Assembly (NCBI RefSeq): GCF_002506515.1
Contig: NZ_DAXS01000032.1
Span: 1,580-15,407, forward strand
Source of the DNA: Caldivirga sp. UBA161
GTDB lineage: Archaea > Thermoproteota > Thermoprotei > Thermoproteales > Thermocladiaceae
Length of the DNA: 13,828 nt
Reading direction: 5' to 3'
Part shown: one piece after another, positions 1 through 5,995 of the stretch
Numbering within the stretch: position 1 is the stretch's first letter
How the letters are laid out: the number at the start of each line of letters is the position of its first letter
Made by a program: the position numbers and the translations under genes
The notes under the pieces: model-generated
The model's input: the letters and a program-made list of their open reading frames with translations, nothing else
What the model was told of the DNA's origin: nothing
Databases searched by the model: none

Positions 1-46
1 TAACCTCACCAAGAACAGTACTCAGTGATTCGTTATGTGGCTCCAT
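1..46 (-). CDS. 5' end of an unidentified leaderless gene, cut by the window edge
   Basis: Reading leftward from an ATG at 46, fifteen codons are open to the edge (MEPHNESLSTVLGEV). Too little protein is visible to name a family. The reason to call it is the promoter: an AT-rich box (GCTTATTAA, 76 to 68 on the minus strand) is centred about 26 bases before the ATG, the same spacing seen before the other stand-alone genes here. No Shine-Dalgarno site precedes the ATG, so a leaderless mRNA is inferred. It would be transcribed in the same direction as prs, which ends 74 bases upstream. It could be a chance open frame; the spacing is the main support. Confidence 0.45.
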   Translation of the reverse strand, partial: MEPHNESLSTVLGEV

Positions 47-65
47 AGTTTAATTCGATGTGAAC

Positions 66-80
66 TGTTAATAAGCTTTT
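66..80 (-). promoter_or_regulatory. TATA-like promoter box of the left-edge gene
   Basis: The minus-strand sequence AAAAGCTTATTAACA has its AT core near 72, about 26 bases before the ATG at 46. The spacing predicts transcription starting at or next to the start codon. Confidence 0.4.
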
Positions 81-119
81 AGTTTAATTTACATTAATCA
101 TATATTGCTGCTCCTTTAA

Positions 120-974
120 TTATTTTGTTATTAATTGTGCGACGTCGAATTGAGAGTACTTGCCTAGGATGCTGTTGCTGCAGTATAGTTTATCAACAAC
201 TTTAGTTAACTTAGCCTCAGCGCCACCAATCATTATGCAGTGGGTGGCTACAACATTAATACTGGTTGCCCCCATGTTCCTTAGCATTCCTGCGGCGCCT
301 ATTATTGTGCCTCCTGTTGATATTATGTCATCAATAATCACCACATCCCTACCCTTAACGTTAAGGTTCCTTAGGGTGAATGAAACCTCACCACTGTACC
401 TATCCCTATGCTTCTCCAGGTAATCGTACTCAGCATCAAGTACCTTAGCCAGCTCCTCAGCCCTCCATAGGGAACCTAAATCTGGGCTAACTACGACTGG
501 TTTACTTAAGCCGCCAAGCCCCCTTGCGTATAGTTCGAATGGCTTAAGATTGATGAAGCCTGGGTAACCCTCAAGGCTCTGCGGCTTATGAATATCAACC
601 ACGTATAGGTAATCAACCCCAAGGCCCTTAAGCACGTTAAGCATAACGTTAATGCTAACGGGCTCACCCTCAAGAAACCTCCTATCCTGCCTAGCGTAGG
701 GCATGTAGGGTATGAATAAGCCCACCCTGGATGCACCCAGGCCCTTAACAGCATCTAGCAGGAGCATAACCCTAATTAACCCCTGGTCTTGATTTGGGTA
801 AAGCCTAGTTACGTAAAGTACATCATTACCCCTCACATTGGCCTCAACCCTAACGTACTGCTCACCATCGGGGAAAACCTTATGCGTAACTTCCCTAGCC
901 TCAGCCCCAATCCTGGAGGCTACATTGGGCCCCAAGTCCCTTGAGGATTCATCATAGAGTATAATCCTCCGCAT
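120..974 (-). CDS. prs: Ribose-phosphate pyrophosphokinase (PRPP synthetase), archaeal type
   Basis: This enzyme transfers pyrophosphate from ATP to ribose 5-phosphate, giving PRPP for purine, pyrimidine, histidine and tryptophan synthesis in the cytosol. The 284 residues match the usual size of about 280-320. The N-terminal half carries the family signature FPDGEQYVR (34-42) and the ATP-binding stretch YARQDRRF (93-100), followed by the metal-binding region around DIHK (127-130). The catalytic flexible-loop region is at about 185-194 (EKHRDRYSG). The PRPP-binding loop VVIIDDIISTGGT (211-223) is intact, with both aspartates. The ATG at 974 has no Shine-Dalgarno site but has a TATA-like box about 26 bases upstream, in the 40-base gap after the DUF1641 gene, so it is probably transcribed separately as a leaderless mRNA. 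All key motifs are present and nothing suggests decay. Confidence 0.96.
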   Translation of the reverse strand: MRRIILYDESSRDLGPNVASRIGAEAREVTHKVFPDGEQYVRVEANVRGNDVLYVTRLYPNQDQGLIRVMLLLDAVKGLGASRVGLFIPYMPYARQDRRFLEGEPVSINVMLNVLKGLGVDYLYVVDIHKPQSLEGYPGFINLKPFELYARGLGGLSKPVVVSPDLGSLWRAEELAKVLDAEYDYLEKHRDRYSGEVSFTLRNLNVKGRDVVIIDDIISTGGTIIGAAGMLRNMGATSINVVATHCIMIGGAEAKLTKVVDKLYCSNSILGKYSQFDVAQLITK

Positions 975-993
975 AAAGGGATTAATAACCAGT

Positions 994-1005
994 ATGTTTA
1001 ATGCT
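994..1005 (-). promoter_or_regulatory. TATA-like promoter box of prs
   Basis: Minus-strand GCATTAAACAT (1004 to 994) is centred about 26 bases before the prs ATG at 974. It lies in the short gap after the DUF1641 stop codon and predicts a leaderless prs transcript. Confidence 0.5.
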
Positions 1006-1014
1006 TAACTGAAC

Positions 1015-1662
1015 CTAACCAATTTGATTAAGCTGCCTCCCAACCCCCTCAAGTAACCCAATAATGAAGAGTAACCCCCTCTTAACATCGGCATCAGTCA
1101 TAAGCCTCCTAATTAAGCCCACTGTCGACACTGATTCACTAGCCTTACTAGCCTCCACAGCAGCCTCCATAGCCTTATCAAGCCTAATGCCCTGTATCAT
1201 GTTTAATGATTCGCTTAATGACTTAAGAAGATTCCTCAATGCTGGGTTTAAGAGGATATTGTTGATAACCTTTGCATTATCTTCATTACTTAGGAAGGCA
1301 CCTAATGATTCAGCTAATCCACTACTACCCATGGCGTCTATTAACTCAATTAACTTAATAGTATTCTCCACGGTCCTCTTGTCACTTAACTTAACCAGTA
1401 GCCTAACCAGGTTCTCTAAATTAGCCAGCAGCATAACGTTGTCGGTGGTTAATAATTGGTTGAATAATTCCTTAATGAAGTCCTCATCATTAAGTAAGTC
1501 ATTTATTAAGTCCAGTAAACCAAGTTCATTAAGCCTCTTGGCTATTGAAACTAGCTTCGCCACTGAGTCAAGGTTCTCAATACTAAGTAGGTTCGCTAAC
1601 TTATCTTCACTGGTTTCATTAACCATTACTAATTCACCTGCCTGGGCTTTTAAACCATTCAT
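1015..1662 (-). CDS. DUF1641 family protein, last gene of the sulfur operon
   Basis: A 215-residue, leucine-rich, mainly helical protein without membrane segments or a signal peptide. The C-terminal motif VGLIRRLMTDADVKRGLLFI (20 residues) has the pattern typical of DUF1641 (a Gly-Leu stretch, then D-x-x-V-x-R-G-L). DUF1641 proteins are commonly encoded next to SQR- or FCSD-like flavoproteins, as here; their function is unproven and an accessory or assembly role is only inference. The ATG at 1662 is preferred over the GTG at 1671: AGGTGA lies five bases before the ATG and includes the stop codon of the upstream flavoprotein gene, whereas the GTG is inside that site. The two genes are therefore probably translationally coupled. 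It is the last gene of the run dsrE-tusA-SQR-like-DUF1641. Confidence 0.8.
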   Translation of the reverse strand: MNGLKAQAGELVMVNETSEDKLANLLSIENLDSVAKLVSIAKRLNELGLLDLINDLLNDEDFIKELFNQLLTTDNVMLLANLENLVRLLVKLSDKRTVENTIKLIELIDAMGSSGLAESLGAFLSNEDNAKVINNILLNPALRNLLKSLSESLNMIQGIRLDKAMEAAVEASKASESVSTVGLIRRLMTDADVKRGLLFIIGLLEGVGRQLNQIG

Positions 1663-1667
1663 GCTAA

Positions 1668-2861
1668 TCACCTGAATAATCCAGTTAACCTCTCGGGGGA
1701 GGTGGCTTCAAAGTAAGCATCCATTAATGGGTCCCATAATTCAGGGTACTTCAACATACTCCAGTATGATGCGGCGAAGGTTAATTTAAGGAAGTGATTA
1801 ACCCTATTGGGCGGGTACTTAACTACACCATGCTTACTGTCACTTATCACGAAGGTTGCTAACCCATAACCCATGTCGAAGGGGCAGTGGGTCCTACCAG
1901 TATTGCGTGCATCCTCACCGGTAAGTATCTTAGCCACAACGGTAGCCTCTAGGTGGGCTGTTACGCCAGTCTTGGCTACTGGTAATGCTGATGCATCCCC
2001 TATTACGAAGGCGTCATCAAAGCCCTTAATCCTATTGGTGGCGTTATCGGCAAGTACGAAGCCATCCTGGTCGAGTACATTATCTGGGTTATACTTTATG
2101 CCTACACCAACGTGGGGTGGTATGACTATGGCTGCCTTGAATTTAAGTTCCTCACCCTCAAGGGAGTAGGCTACACCCTCCTTGGCGTCAACGTGGTCTA
2201 GGGTGAAGAAGGTTACTGCCTCAATGCCCCTCTCCTTAAGTATAGGCTCCACTATTTCATTCATTGATTCAGCTGGGTATGGCCTTGGGTATGATGTTGC
2301 ATAAATTACGTTAACCCTATCCCTAACACCCCTCCTCCTAAGGAGTTCCTCAGCTAAGAGAACCCCCTCAAGTGGGCTTGGTGGGCACCTGTAGCGTTCG
2401 TAGGCTAATATGAAGGCTAAAGTACCCTCATTAATACTATTCACAGTCCTCCACACCCTCCACGCATTATCCTCACTACTATGGTAGTCACCGTAGAGTT
2501 CAATTAACTGGCTTAATCCAGGTACCTTGGAGTAATCCACAGTTGCCCCAGTGGCTACCACTAGGTAGTCGTAGCTTAGCCTCTTACCATTATCCAACTC
2601 AACGTACCTATCATTCAGGTTAATTAACCTGGCACCCGATTGAATGAAGTTAACCCAAGGCTTAATAAGGTCCCTAATCTCCCTCTTAATGCTCTTCCTA
2701 GACCCCTTGAAGGCAATGTAGAGTAGCCAGGGTAGGAAGTAATTGTAGGGTTGTTTATCAATAACAGTAACCTCAAATTCATCCTTAGGTAGCCTATTAG
2801 CCAACACTAATCCACCAGTCCCACCACCAATAATGATAACCCTCTCCCTACCATCACTCAT
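1668..2861 (-). CDS. FAD-dependent sulfide:quinone oxidoreductase / flavocytochrome c dehydrogenase-like protein
   Basis: A pyridine nucleotide-disulfide oxidoreductase-fold flavoprotein of 397 residues. The N-terminal Rossmann site is IIIGGGTGGLVLANRL, followed by an acidic strand end (VIDK) that binds the FAD ribose. The second FAD motif is VVATGAT (about 102-108) and the C-terminal one is FVIGDAS (about 285-291). Two cysteines sit where SQR-like enzymes keep redox cysteines: Cys159 in ERYRCPPSPLEG and Cys326 in THCPFD. The last 50 residues are rich in aromatic and hydrophobic residues, consistent with an amphipathic membrane-anchoring tail. Known members oxidise sulfide to sulfane sulfur and reduce quinone; the neighbouring TusA and DsrE support a sulfur role, but the exact substrate is inference. 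The ATG at 2861 is chosen because AGGTGA, containing the tusA stop, lies five bases ahead; the GTG at 2870 is inside that site. Confidence 0.85.
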   Translation of the reverse strand: MSDGRERVIIIGGGTGGLVLANRLPKDEFEVTVIDKQPYNYFLPWLLYIAFKGSRKSIKREIRDLIKPWVNFIQSGARLINLNDRYVELDNGKRLSYDYLVVATGATVDYSKVPGLSQLIELYGDYHSSEDNAWRVWRTVNSINEGTLAFILAYERYRCPPSPLEGVLLAEELLRRRGVRDRVNVIYATSYPRPYPAESMNEIVEPILKERGIEAVTFFTLDHVDAKEGVAYSLEGEELKFKAAIVIPPHVGVGIKYNPDNVLDQDGFVLADNATNRIKGFDDAFVIGDASALPVAKTGVTAHLEATVVAKILTGEDARNTGRTHCPFDMGYGLATFVISDSKHGVVKYPPNRVNHFLKLTFAASYWSMLKYPELWDPLMDAYFEATSPERLTGLFR

Positions 2862-2866
2862 TCTAC

Positions 2867-3109
2867 TCACCTCTTGGCAGTAACCTTAACTACGGCGACT
2901 ATCTTATCCTGATCCCTCCTAAGCTCCACAAGCTGATTACCAGTCCTATTCACCCAAGCCTTCAAGTCAGATTCAAAACCTGGGTCAGTGGCCCAAACCT
3001 CTATTAAGTCGCCGTTCTTAGCGTTCCTATAAGCCTTAATCAACTCCGTTATTGGGCCTGGGCATGCAATTCCCCTTGCGTCCACGGTTACCTTACCGCC
3101 TTGAGCCAT
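2867..3109 (-). CDS. tusA: TusA-family sulfur carrier protein
   Basis: A small cytosolic sulfurtransferase of 80 residues, the normal TusA size. The family motif CPGP is at residues 16-19, preceded by VDARGIA; Cys16 is the persulfide-carrying residue and the only cysteine. The middle (GDLIEVWATDPGFESDLKAW) has the expected beta strand and aspartate-rich turn, and the C-terminal strand is KIVAVVKV. In sulfur-oxidising archaea TusA passes sulfane sulfur between DsrE proteins and heterodisulfide-reductase-like complexes; no hdr genes are in this window. The ATG at 3109 is chosen because AGGTGA, overlapping the dsrE stop codon TAG, is five bases upstream. It lies between dsrE and the flavoprotein gene in one operon. 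Confidence 0.92.
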   Translation of the reverse strand: MAQGGKVTVDARGIACPGPITELIKAYRNAKNGDLIEVWATDPGFESDLKAWVNRTGNQLVELRRDQDKIVAVVKVTAKR

Positions 3110-3118
3110 GCCGATCAC

Positions 3119-3532
3119 CTATATGAATAATACTTGCCCACCCTTAGCTGCCTCAAGGAATGTTGTTACGCCAACTACATCGTCAACTATACTTGGGTCG
3201 AAGTCCTCCTTCCTAAGCCCCATTGCCTCAGCCATCATTGAGCACGCGTAAACCTTAACACTACCCAACTGCTTACCCTGCTTAACCATCTCAACCCAAC
3301 TTGGCGCCTTAATCTTAGCCATACCCTGCTGTAGGGCAGGTACCATTTGCTCAAACTCCTTAGGCCAAGTTGGTGGGGCCGGCTTCCTGAGGACCTTCAT
3401 TAGGGCCCAGCCGGTTATGAATATGTTAACCTCGTAACCCAGGGCTGCCGCTGCCTGGGTTATTACTCCAACCGGTATTAACCTATCATCTGTACCTGAG
3501 AAGACAATCATACTTATTCTTTCACTTCCCAT
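3119..3532 (-). CDS. dsrE: DsrE-family sulfur relay protein (DsrE2-like)
   Basis: A protein of 137 residues, first gene of the sulfur operon. It starts with a beta strand and loop typical of the DsrE/DsrF fold (MIVFSGTDDRLIPVGVITQA), continues with GYEVNIFITGWAL, and carries one cysteine, Cys97, in KVYACSMMAEAMGL. A cysteine at this place, followed by a Met-rich helix, is characteristic of the DsrE2/DsrE3-like group, in which it carries sulfane sulfur exchanged with TusA. The C-terminus (VVGVTTFLEAAKGGQVLFI) is a classic ending of the family. There is no hydrophobic N-terminal segment, so a cytosolic location is likely. The ATG at 3532 is preferred to a TTG at 3541; no Shine-Dalgarno site is present and a TATA-like box lies about 32 bases upstream. 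Confidence 0.87.
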   Translation of the reverse strand: MGSERISMIVFSGTDDRLIPVGVITQAAAALGYEVNIFITGWALMKVLRKPAPPTWPKEFEQMVPALQQGMAKIKAPSWVEMVKQGKQLGSVKVYACSMMAEAMGLRKEDFDPSIVDDVVGVTTFLEAAKGGQVLFI

Positions 3533-3557
3533 ACTGGTCAAATGTGAAATAGGGTCA

Positions 3558-3571
3558 CAGTATAGAAAAGT
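3558..3571 (-). promoter_or_regulatory. TATA-like promoter of the dsrE-tusA-SQR-DUF1641 operon
   Basis: Minus-strand CTTTTCTATACTG (3570 to 3558) is centred about 32 bases before the dsrE ATG, predicting a 5' leader of only a few bases. Confidence 0.4.
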
Positions 3572-3660
3572 AACTATTGTAAAGTAAATATAGGGATTAA
3601 TGATGGAAAAGCTTATTAAGCCCAGGCTTGTGAAATATTGTTTACATGATTAACTTGTAA

Positions 3661-3720
3661 TCAGACCTGCAGGATTAGATCATTAACTCACCCGGTGGTT
3701 CAATTCATCACAATCTAACC
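3661..3720. other. Possible structured RNA or C/D-box-like element between dsrE and tRNA-Ala
   Basis: On the plus strand GG(A)TTAGAT (3672-3680) can pair with ATCTAACC (3713-3720), enclosing a small CACC/GGTG hairpin. On the minus strand the same stretch has GTGATGA (3711 to 3705) and, about 40 bases on, CTGA (3664 to 3661), resembling C and D boxes; internal D' and C' boxes are poor. The stretch has no open frame of note. Neither reading is strong. Confidence 0.2.
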
Positions 3721-3776
3721 TAATTCACCAAGTATTTTAACATTACTATGATGCAGCGTAGTGGGGGATGATAAAT

Positions 3777-3790
3777 AGGCTTAAAAAGGG
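3777..3790 (+). promoter_or_regulatory. TATA-like promoter of tRNA-Ala
   Basis: AGGCTTAAAAAGGG lies about 30 bases before the first tRNA base, the expected archaeal TATA distance for a tRNA transcribed with little or no leader. Confidence 0.5.
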
Positions 3791-3813
3791 AGGGGTATTT
3801 AGCTTAGGTGGCT

Positions 3814-3890
3814 GGGCCGGTAGTCTAGCCTGGAAGGATGCCCGCTTGGCATGCGGGAGATCCCGGGTTCAAGTCCCGGCCGGTCCACCA
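3814..3890 (+). tRNA. tRNA-Ala, anticodon GGC, with encoded CCA
   Basis: A complete cloverleaf can be drawn. The acceptor stem GGGCCGG pairs with CCGGTCC and contains the G3-U70 wobble pair, the main alanine identity element. The anticodon stem CCCGC/GCGGG closes the seven-base loop TTGGCAT, giving anticodon GGC (reads GCC and GCU). The T arm is CCGGG-TTCAAGT-CCCGG. The discriminator is A and CCA is encoded at 3888-3890. There is no intron. The D stem GTCT/GGAT uses two wobble pairs but is acceptable. Confidence 0.97.
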
Positions 3891-3984
3891 TGTTGGCTAT
3901 GGATTATTCCCTCATTAATTTAAATCCACATTACTCCACTTAAAACGTAAACCACATGAACTTAAAGTTAATAATATTAATCAT

Positions 3985-4034
3985 TCAGTTCCCCTAAAAT
4001 CCCTCACCCACTCGGCGACGGGATTGCTCATCAC
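3985..4034 (-). other. Conserved-looking hairpin; possible C/D-box sRNA
   Basis: On the minus strand the order is GTGATGA (C box, 4034 to 4028), a 12-base spacer, CCGA (D'-like), four bases, GTGAGGG (weak C'-like), a 12-base spacer, and CTGA (D box, 3988 to 3985). Two 12-base guide-like spacers are the geometry of archaeal C/D sRNAs. Against this, AATCCC(G)TC and GAGGGATT inside it form an 8-pair stem with one bulge, which would bury both guides and could instead mark a mobile-element end or another folded RNA. A 16-codon open frame (MSNPVAEWVRDFRGTE) also spans it. The true nature is unresolved. Confidence 0.3.
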
Positions 4035-4049
4035 CTGTTGCTTATTATT

Positions 4050-4062
4050 AATTTTTAAAGGC
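4050..4062 (+). promoter_or_regulatory. Relic TATA box of the KaiC-like pseudogene
   Basis: AATTTTTAAAGGC is centred about 28 bases before the ATG at 4084, the spacing used by intact leaderless genes here. It supports that ATG as the ancestral start of the now broken gene. Confidence 0.4.
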
Positions 4063-4083
4063 TTTAATTTATTTCTTTAAGTA

Positions 4084-4858
4084 ATGGCAATACCTAGGTT
4101 AGATCCTATATACCAAGCCTTAATGAAGTGCTTTACAGTGGTGTTCCAGAGGGGGCATTGTTCTTAATTTCAAGTGGCCCTGATGCTGGTAAGTCGATTC
4201 TAGGTAAGCAGTTCCTATTCAATGTACTCACTAGGGGTAAGGGGGCTGTTTTAGTTACCCTTGATGAGCATTCTGCAGCGTTTAGGAGGAGTTTTAGGTA
4301 TTTTAACTGGGATGTATCTATGTTTGAGAGGGATGGTAAGTTCGCTATTATTGATGCCTTCACCACTGGTATTGGTTCAGTATCGCAAAGGGAGGAGTAT
4401 GTGGTTAAGTATATTGATCATATCCATGAGTTAATTGACGTGCTTAGGCAGGCTATAAAGGATACTGTAGCTAGGAGGTTAACCGTTGGCTCAGTGAGTA
4501 CACTTTACCCTCAATAGCTAAGTCAACTGTAATGCTTCTTAAGAGGGTTATTGCAGGCTTAGGTACGACTGCATTCTTCATAAGCTACGGTTGGTGAGAG
4601 GGGTTTTAGTGGGCCTGGTGTTGAGCATGCTGTTGATGGTGAGCTCTATAGGTCGCTTATAGTTTAGAAAATGAGGGGCGCTGAGGTATCCATGGTTAGG
4701 CACCCAATGAATATAACCGATGAGGGTGTTGTGGTGTACTGGGGTAAGTACCTTAAATTAACTGCAGTCTTGGCGGAAGCTTAACCATTAAGTAAGGAGG
4801 GGTTGAGGAGGCTAGTAAGGAGGTTAAACCAACCCGTGAGGCTGAGGAGGTGCTTTAA
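4084..4858 (+). pseudogene. Decayed KaiC/RecA-superfamily ATPase
   Basis: The remains of a single-domain KaiC-like ATPase (RecA-superfamily, of the type implicated in archaeal signalling) can be followed across shifting frames. It starts MAIPRLDPIY (4084), shifts at about 4113 into PSLNEVLYSGVPEGALFLIS and a degraded Walker A (SGPDAGKS, 4173-4196, lacking the usual first glycine). The Walker B region reads LTVGSVSTLYP, with glycine where the catalytic aspartate of a DSVSTLY motif belongs. Frame breaks follow at about 4510 (into SIAKSTVMLLKRVIAGLG) and 4595 (into ERGFSGPGVEHAVDG). About 12 residues are missing between AVDG and ELYRSL. A TAG at 4665 replaces the tryptophan of the family's W-K-M-R-G motif. 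The C-terminal KMRGAEVSMVRHPMNITDEG is well kept. After a stop at 4782 a further shift continues to 4858. An intact 129-codon frame (4128-4517) is only a fragment of this. Confidence 0.85.
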
Positions 4859-5004
4859 GTAGTTTAAAAAATTAAAATAACCATTATGCATCATGAACTT
4901 AATTCAGTTAAGGCAATATTAAGAATTCTCCACCTCTCTCAGCCTTTAGGTTTACGAATCAATAAAAGTTAAGTGTTTTAAATTTAAGTGAATTAAGGCA
5001 TTGC

Positions 5005-5808
5005 CTAAGTGGTTAATGCCTTCTTAGCCATTGCGTAGGCTAATGGAATGATAACTATTGCAAAGGCTATTGCTAAGCCCCATGCCAGCGCGTAGAATAC
5101 TTGGGTAACATTAGTGAAGGGTTGAACAATTATGGCCATTGCCATGAGTATTATTACAGCGTAGAGCACTAGTTTACCGTAATCCAGCATCCCACTCATT
5201 TCAGGGTGAGCCTTAGAAATGTCGGAAACAGCCTTATTAACAATGCTTATACCAGTGTAAAGCACCACTGAGCCTATTATTATGTCATAGAATAGGTATG
5301 GGCTAATGGTTTTAATCCAATAGAATATTGCCCACGTTACGGCAATGGTTATTAACACTGCATATAGGCCAAACCTAAGGATATTCACTATTAGGTTAAT
5401 ATACTCCTCACCAGCCCCAACTCTCTTCTGTATGTAGAGGGTTAATGCATCAACGAGAAGTAGGCCTAGGGTTAGGAGTATTATTAGGCCTGCAAGGTAT
5501 GGGAGGTAGTCGGCAATCATTGTGACGTAGGTTGAGGCTACGCCGAGGTAGGGTATTATGTAGCTTAATGCTATTGCAATGGCTATTAGCATTATAGTTG
5601 CCTCAACCCCACCTATGGATGTGTTAACCATATCCATGCTTAAGCCAATCTGCTTAGCCAACCCAGGTAGGAGCCTCCTAAGTATTACAGCAGCTATGAG
5701 AGCTATAATATACCCAACTATTATGGTGATTATGAAGTATATTACTGCCCACACTACCGCAGGTATTGGATCATTAGCCAATAACACGTATGCTATTAAG
5801 GGATTCAT
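5005..5808 (-). CDS. Polytopic membrane protein, possibly MscS-type transmembrane core
   Basis: A 267-residue protein with six to seven hydrophobic segments: about 16-45, 70-90, 103-125, 142-168, 172-190, 213-230 and 236-262. Between segments it has short polar loops with charged residues (QKRVGAGEEY; SDISKAHPEMSGMLDYGK). The repeated pattern of long Ile/Val/Ala-rich helices followed by a Gly/Ala-rich helix resembles the conserved transmembrane-helix module found in small-conductance mechanosensitive channel relatives, but the cytoplasmic beta domain of MscS is absent and I do not see a definite family motif. A channel or transport role is inference. It starts with ATG at 5808 without a Shine-Dalgarno site, with a TATA-like box about 27 bases upstream. 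It is divergent from tenA and probably a single-gene transcript. Confidence 0.8.
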   Translation of the reverse strand: MNPLIAYVLLANDPIPAVVWAVIYFIITIIVGYIIALIAAVILRRLLPGLAKQIGLSMDMVNTSIGGVEATIMLIAIAIALSYIIPYLGVASTYVTMIADYLPYLAGLIILLTLGLLLVDALTLYIQKRVGAGEEYINLIVNILRFGLYAVLITIAVTWAIFYWIKTISPYLFYDIIIGSVVLYTGISIVNKAVSDISKAHPEMSGMLDYGKLVLYAVIILMAMAIIVQPFTNVTQVFYALAWGLAIAFAIVIIPLAYAMAKKALTT

Positions 5809-5829
5809 AACGTAAATAGTATAATTTAG

Positions 5830-5842
5830 GTATTTTTAAGTA
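5830..5842 (-). promoter_or_regulatory. TATA-like promoter of the membrane protein gene
   Basis: Minus-strand CTTAAAAATA (5840 to 5831) is centred about 27 bases before the ATG at 5808, predicting a leaderless transcript. Confidence 0.5.
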
Positions 5843-5896
5843 TTGCTCCATAATTAGTATAATTTTAATTATATATAATGTACTTAAAAACTTTAA

Positions 5897-5909
5897 GCTG
5901 AAAATCAGC
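5897..5909. repeat. Short perfect inverted repeat in the divergent promoter region
   Basis: GCTGA-AAA-TCAGC lies between the divergent membrane protein gene and tenA, about 60 bases upstream of the tenA TATA box. It could be a small hairpin or operator half-sites; it may be chance. No thiamin pyrophosphate riboswitch was recognised in this gap. Confidence 0.25.
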
Positions 5910-5962
5910 AAAATCCTAAGTAGTAGCCTAAACCCTTAAACACCGGCGGCGGCTTAGTAATA

Positions 5963-5976
5963 ACGCTTTTATAAGT
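5963..5976 (+). promoter_or_regulatory. TATA-like promoter of tenA
   Basis: ACGCTTTTATAAGT has its core near 5970, 26 bases before the tenA ATG, predicting a leaderless transcript. Confidence 0.5.
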
Positions 5977-5995
5977 GACCTAATACCTCCTAATA

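Noticed and set aside
1064..1675. Long plus-strand open frame opposite the DUF1641 gene
   Set aside because: It is the antisense mirror of a real gene with family motifs and a Shine-Dalgarno site; its translation is Ser/Leu-rich low complexity with no promoter.
4128..4517. Intact 129-residue ATPase gene
   Set aside because: It begins after the N-terminal part of a KaiC domain and ends before its second half, which continues in other frames; it is a fragment of the pseudogene.
5809..5995. Thiamin pyrophosphate riboswitch before tenA
   Set aside because: The tenA TATA box is only 26 bases before its ATG, leaving no 5' leader, and no THI-box sequence was recognised.
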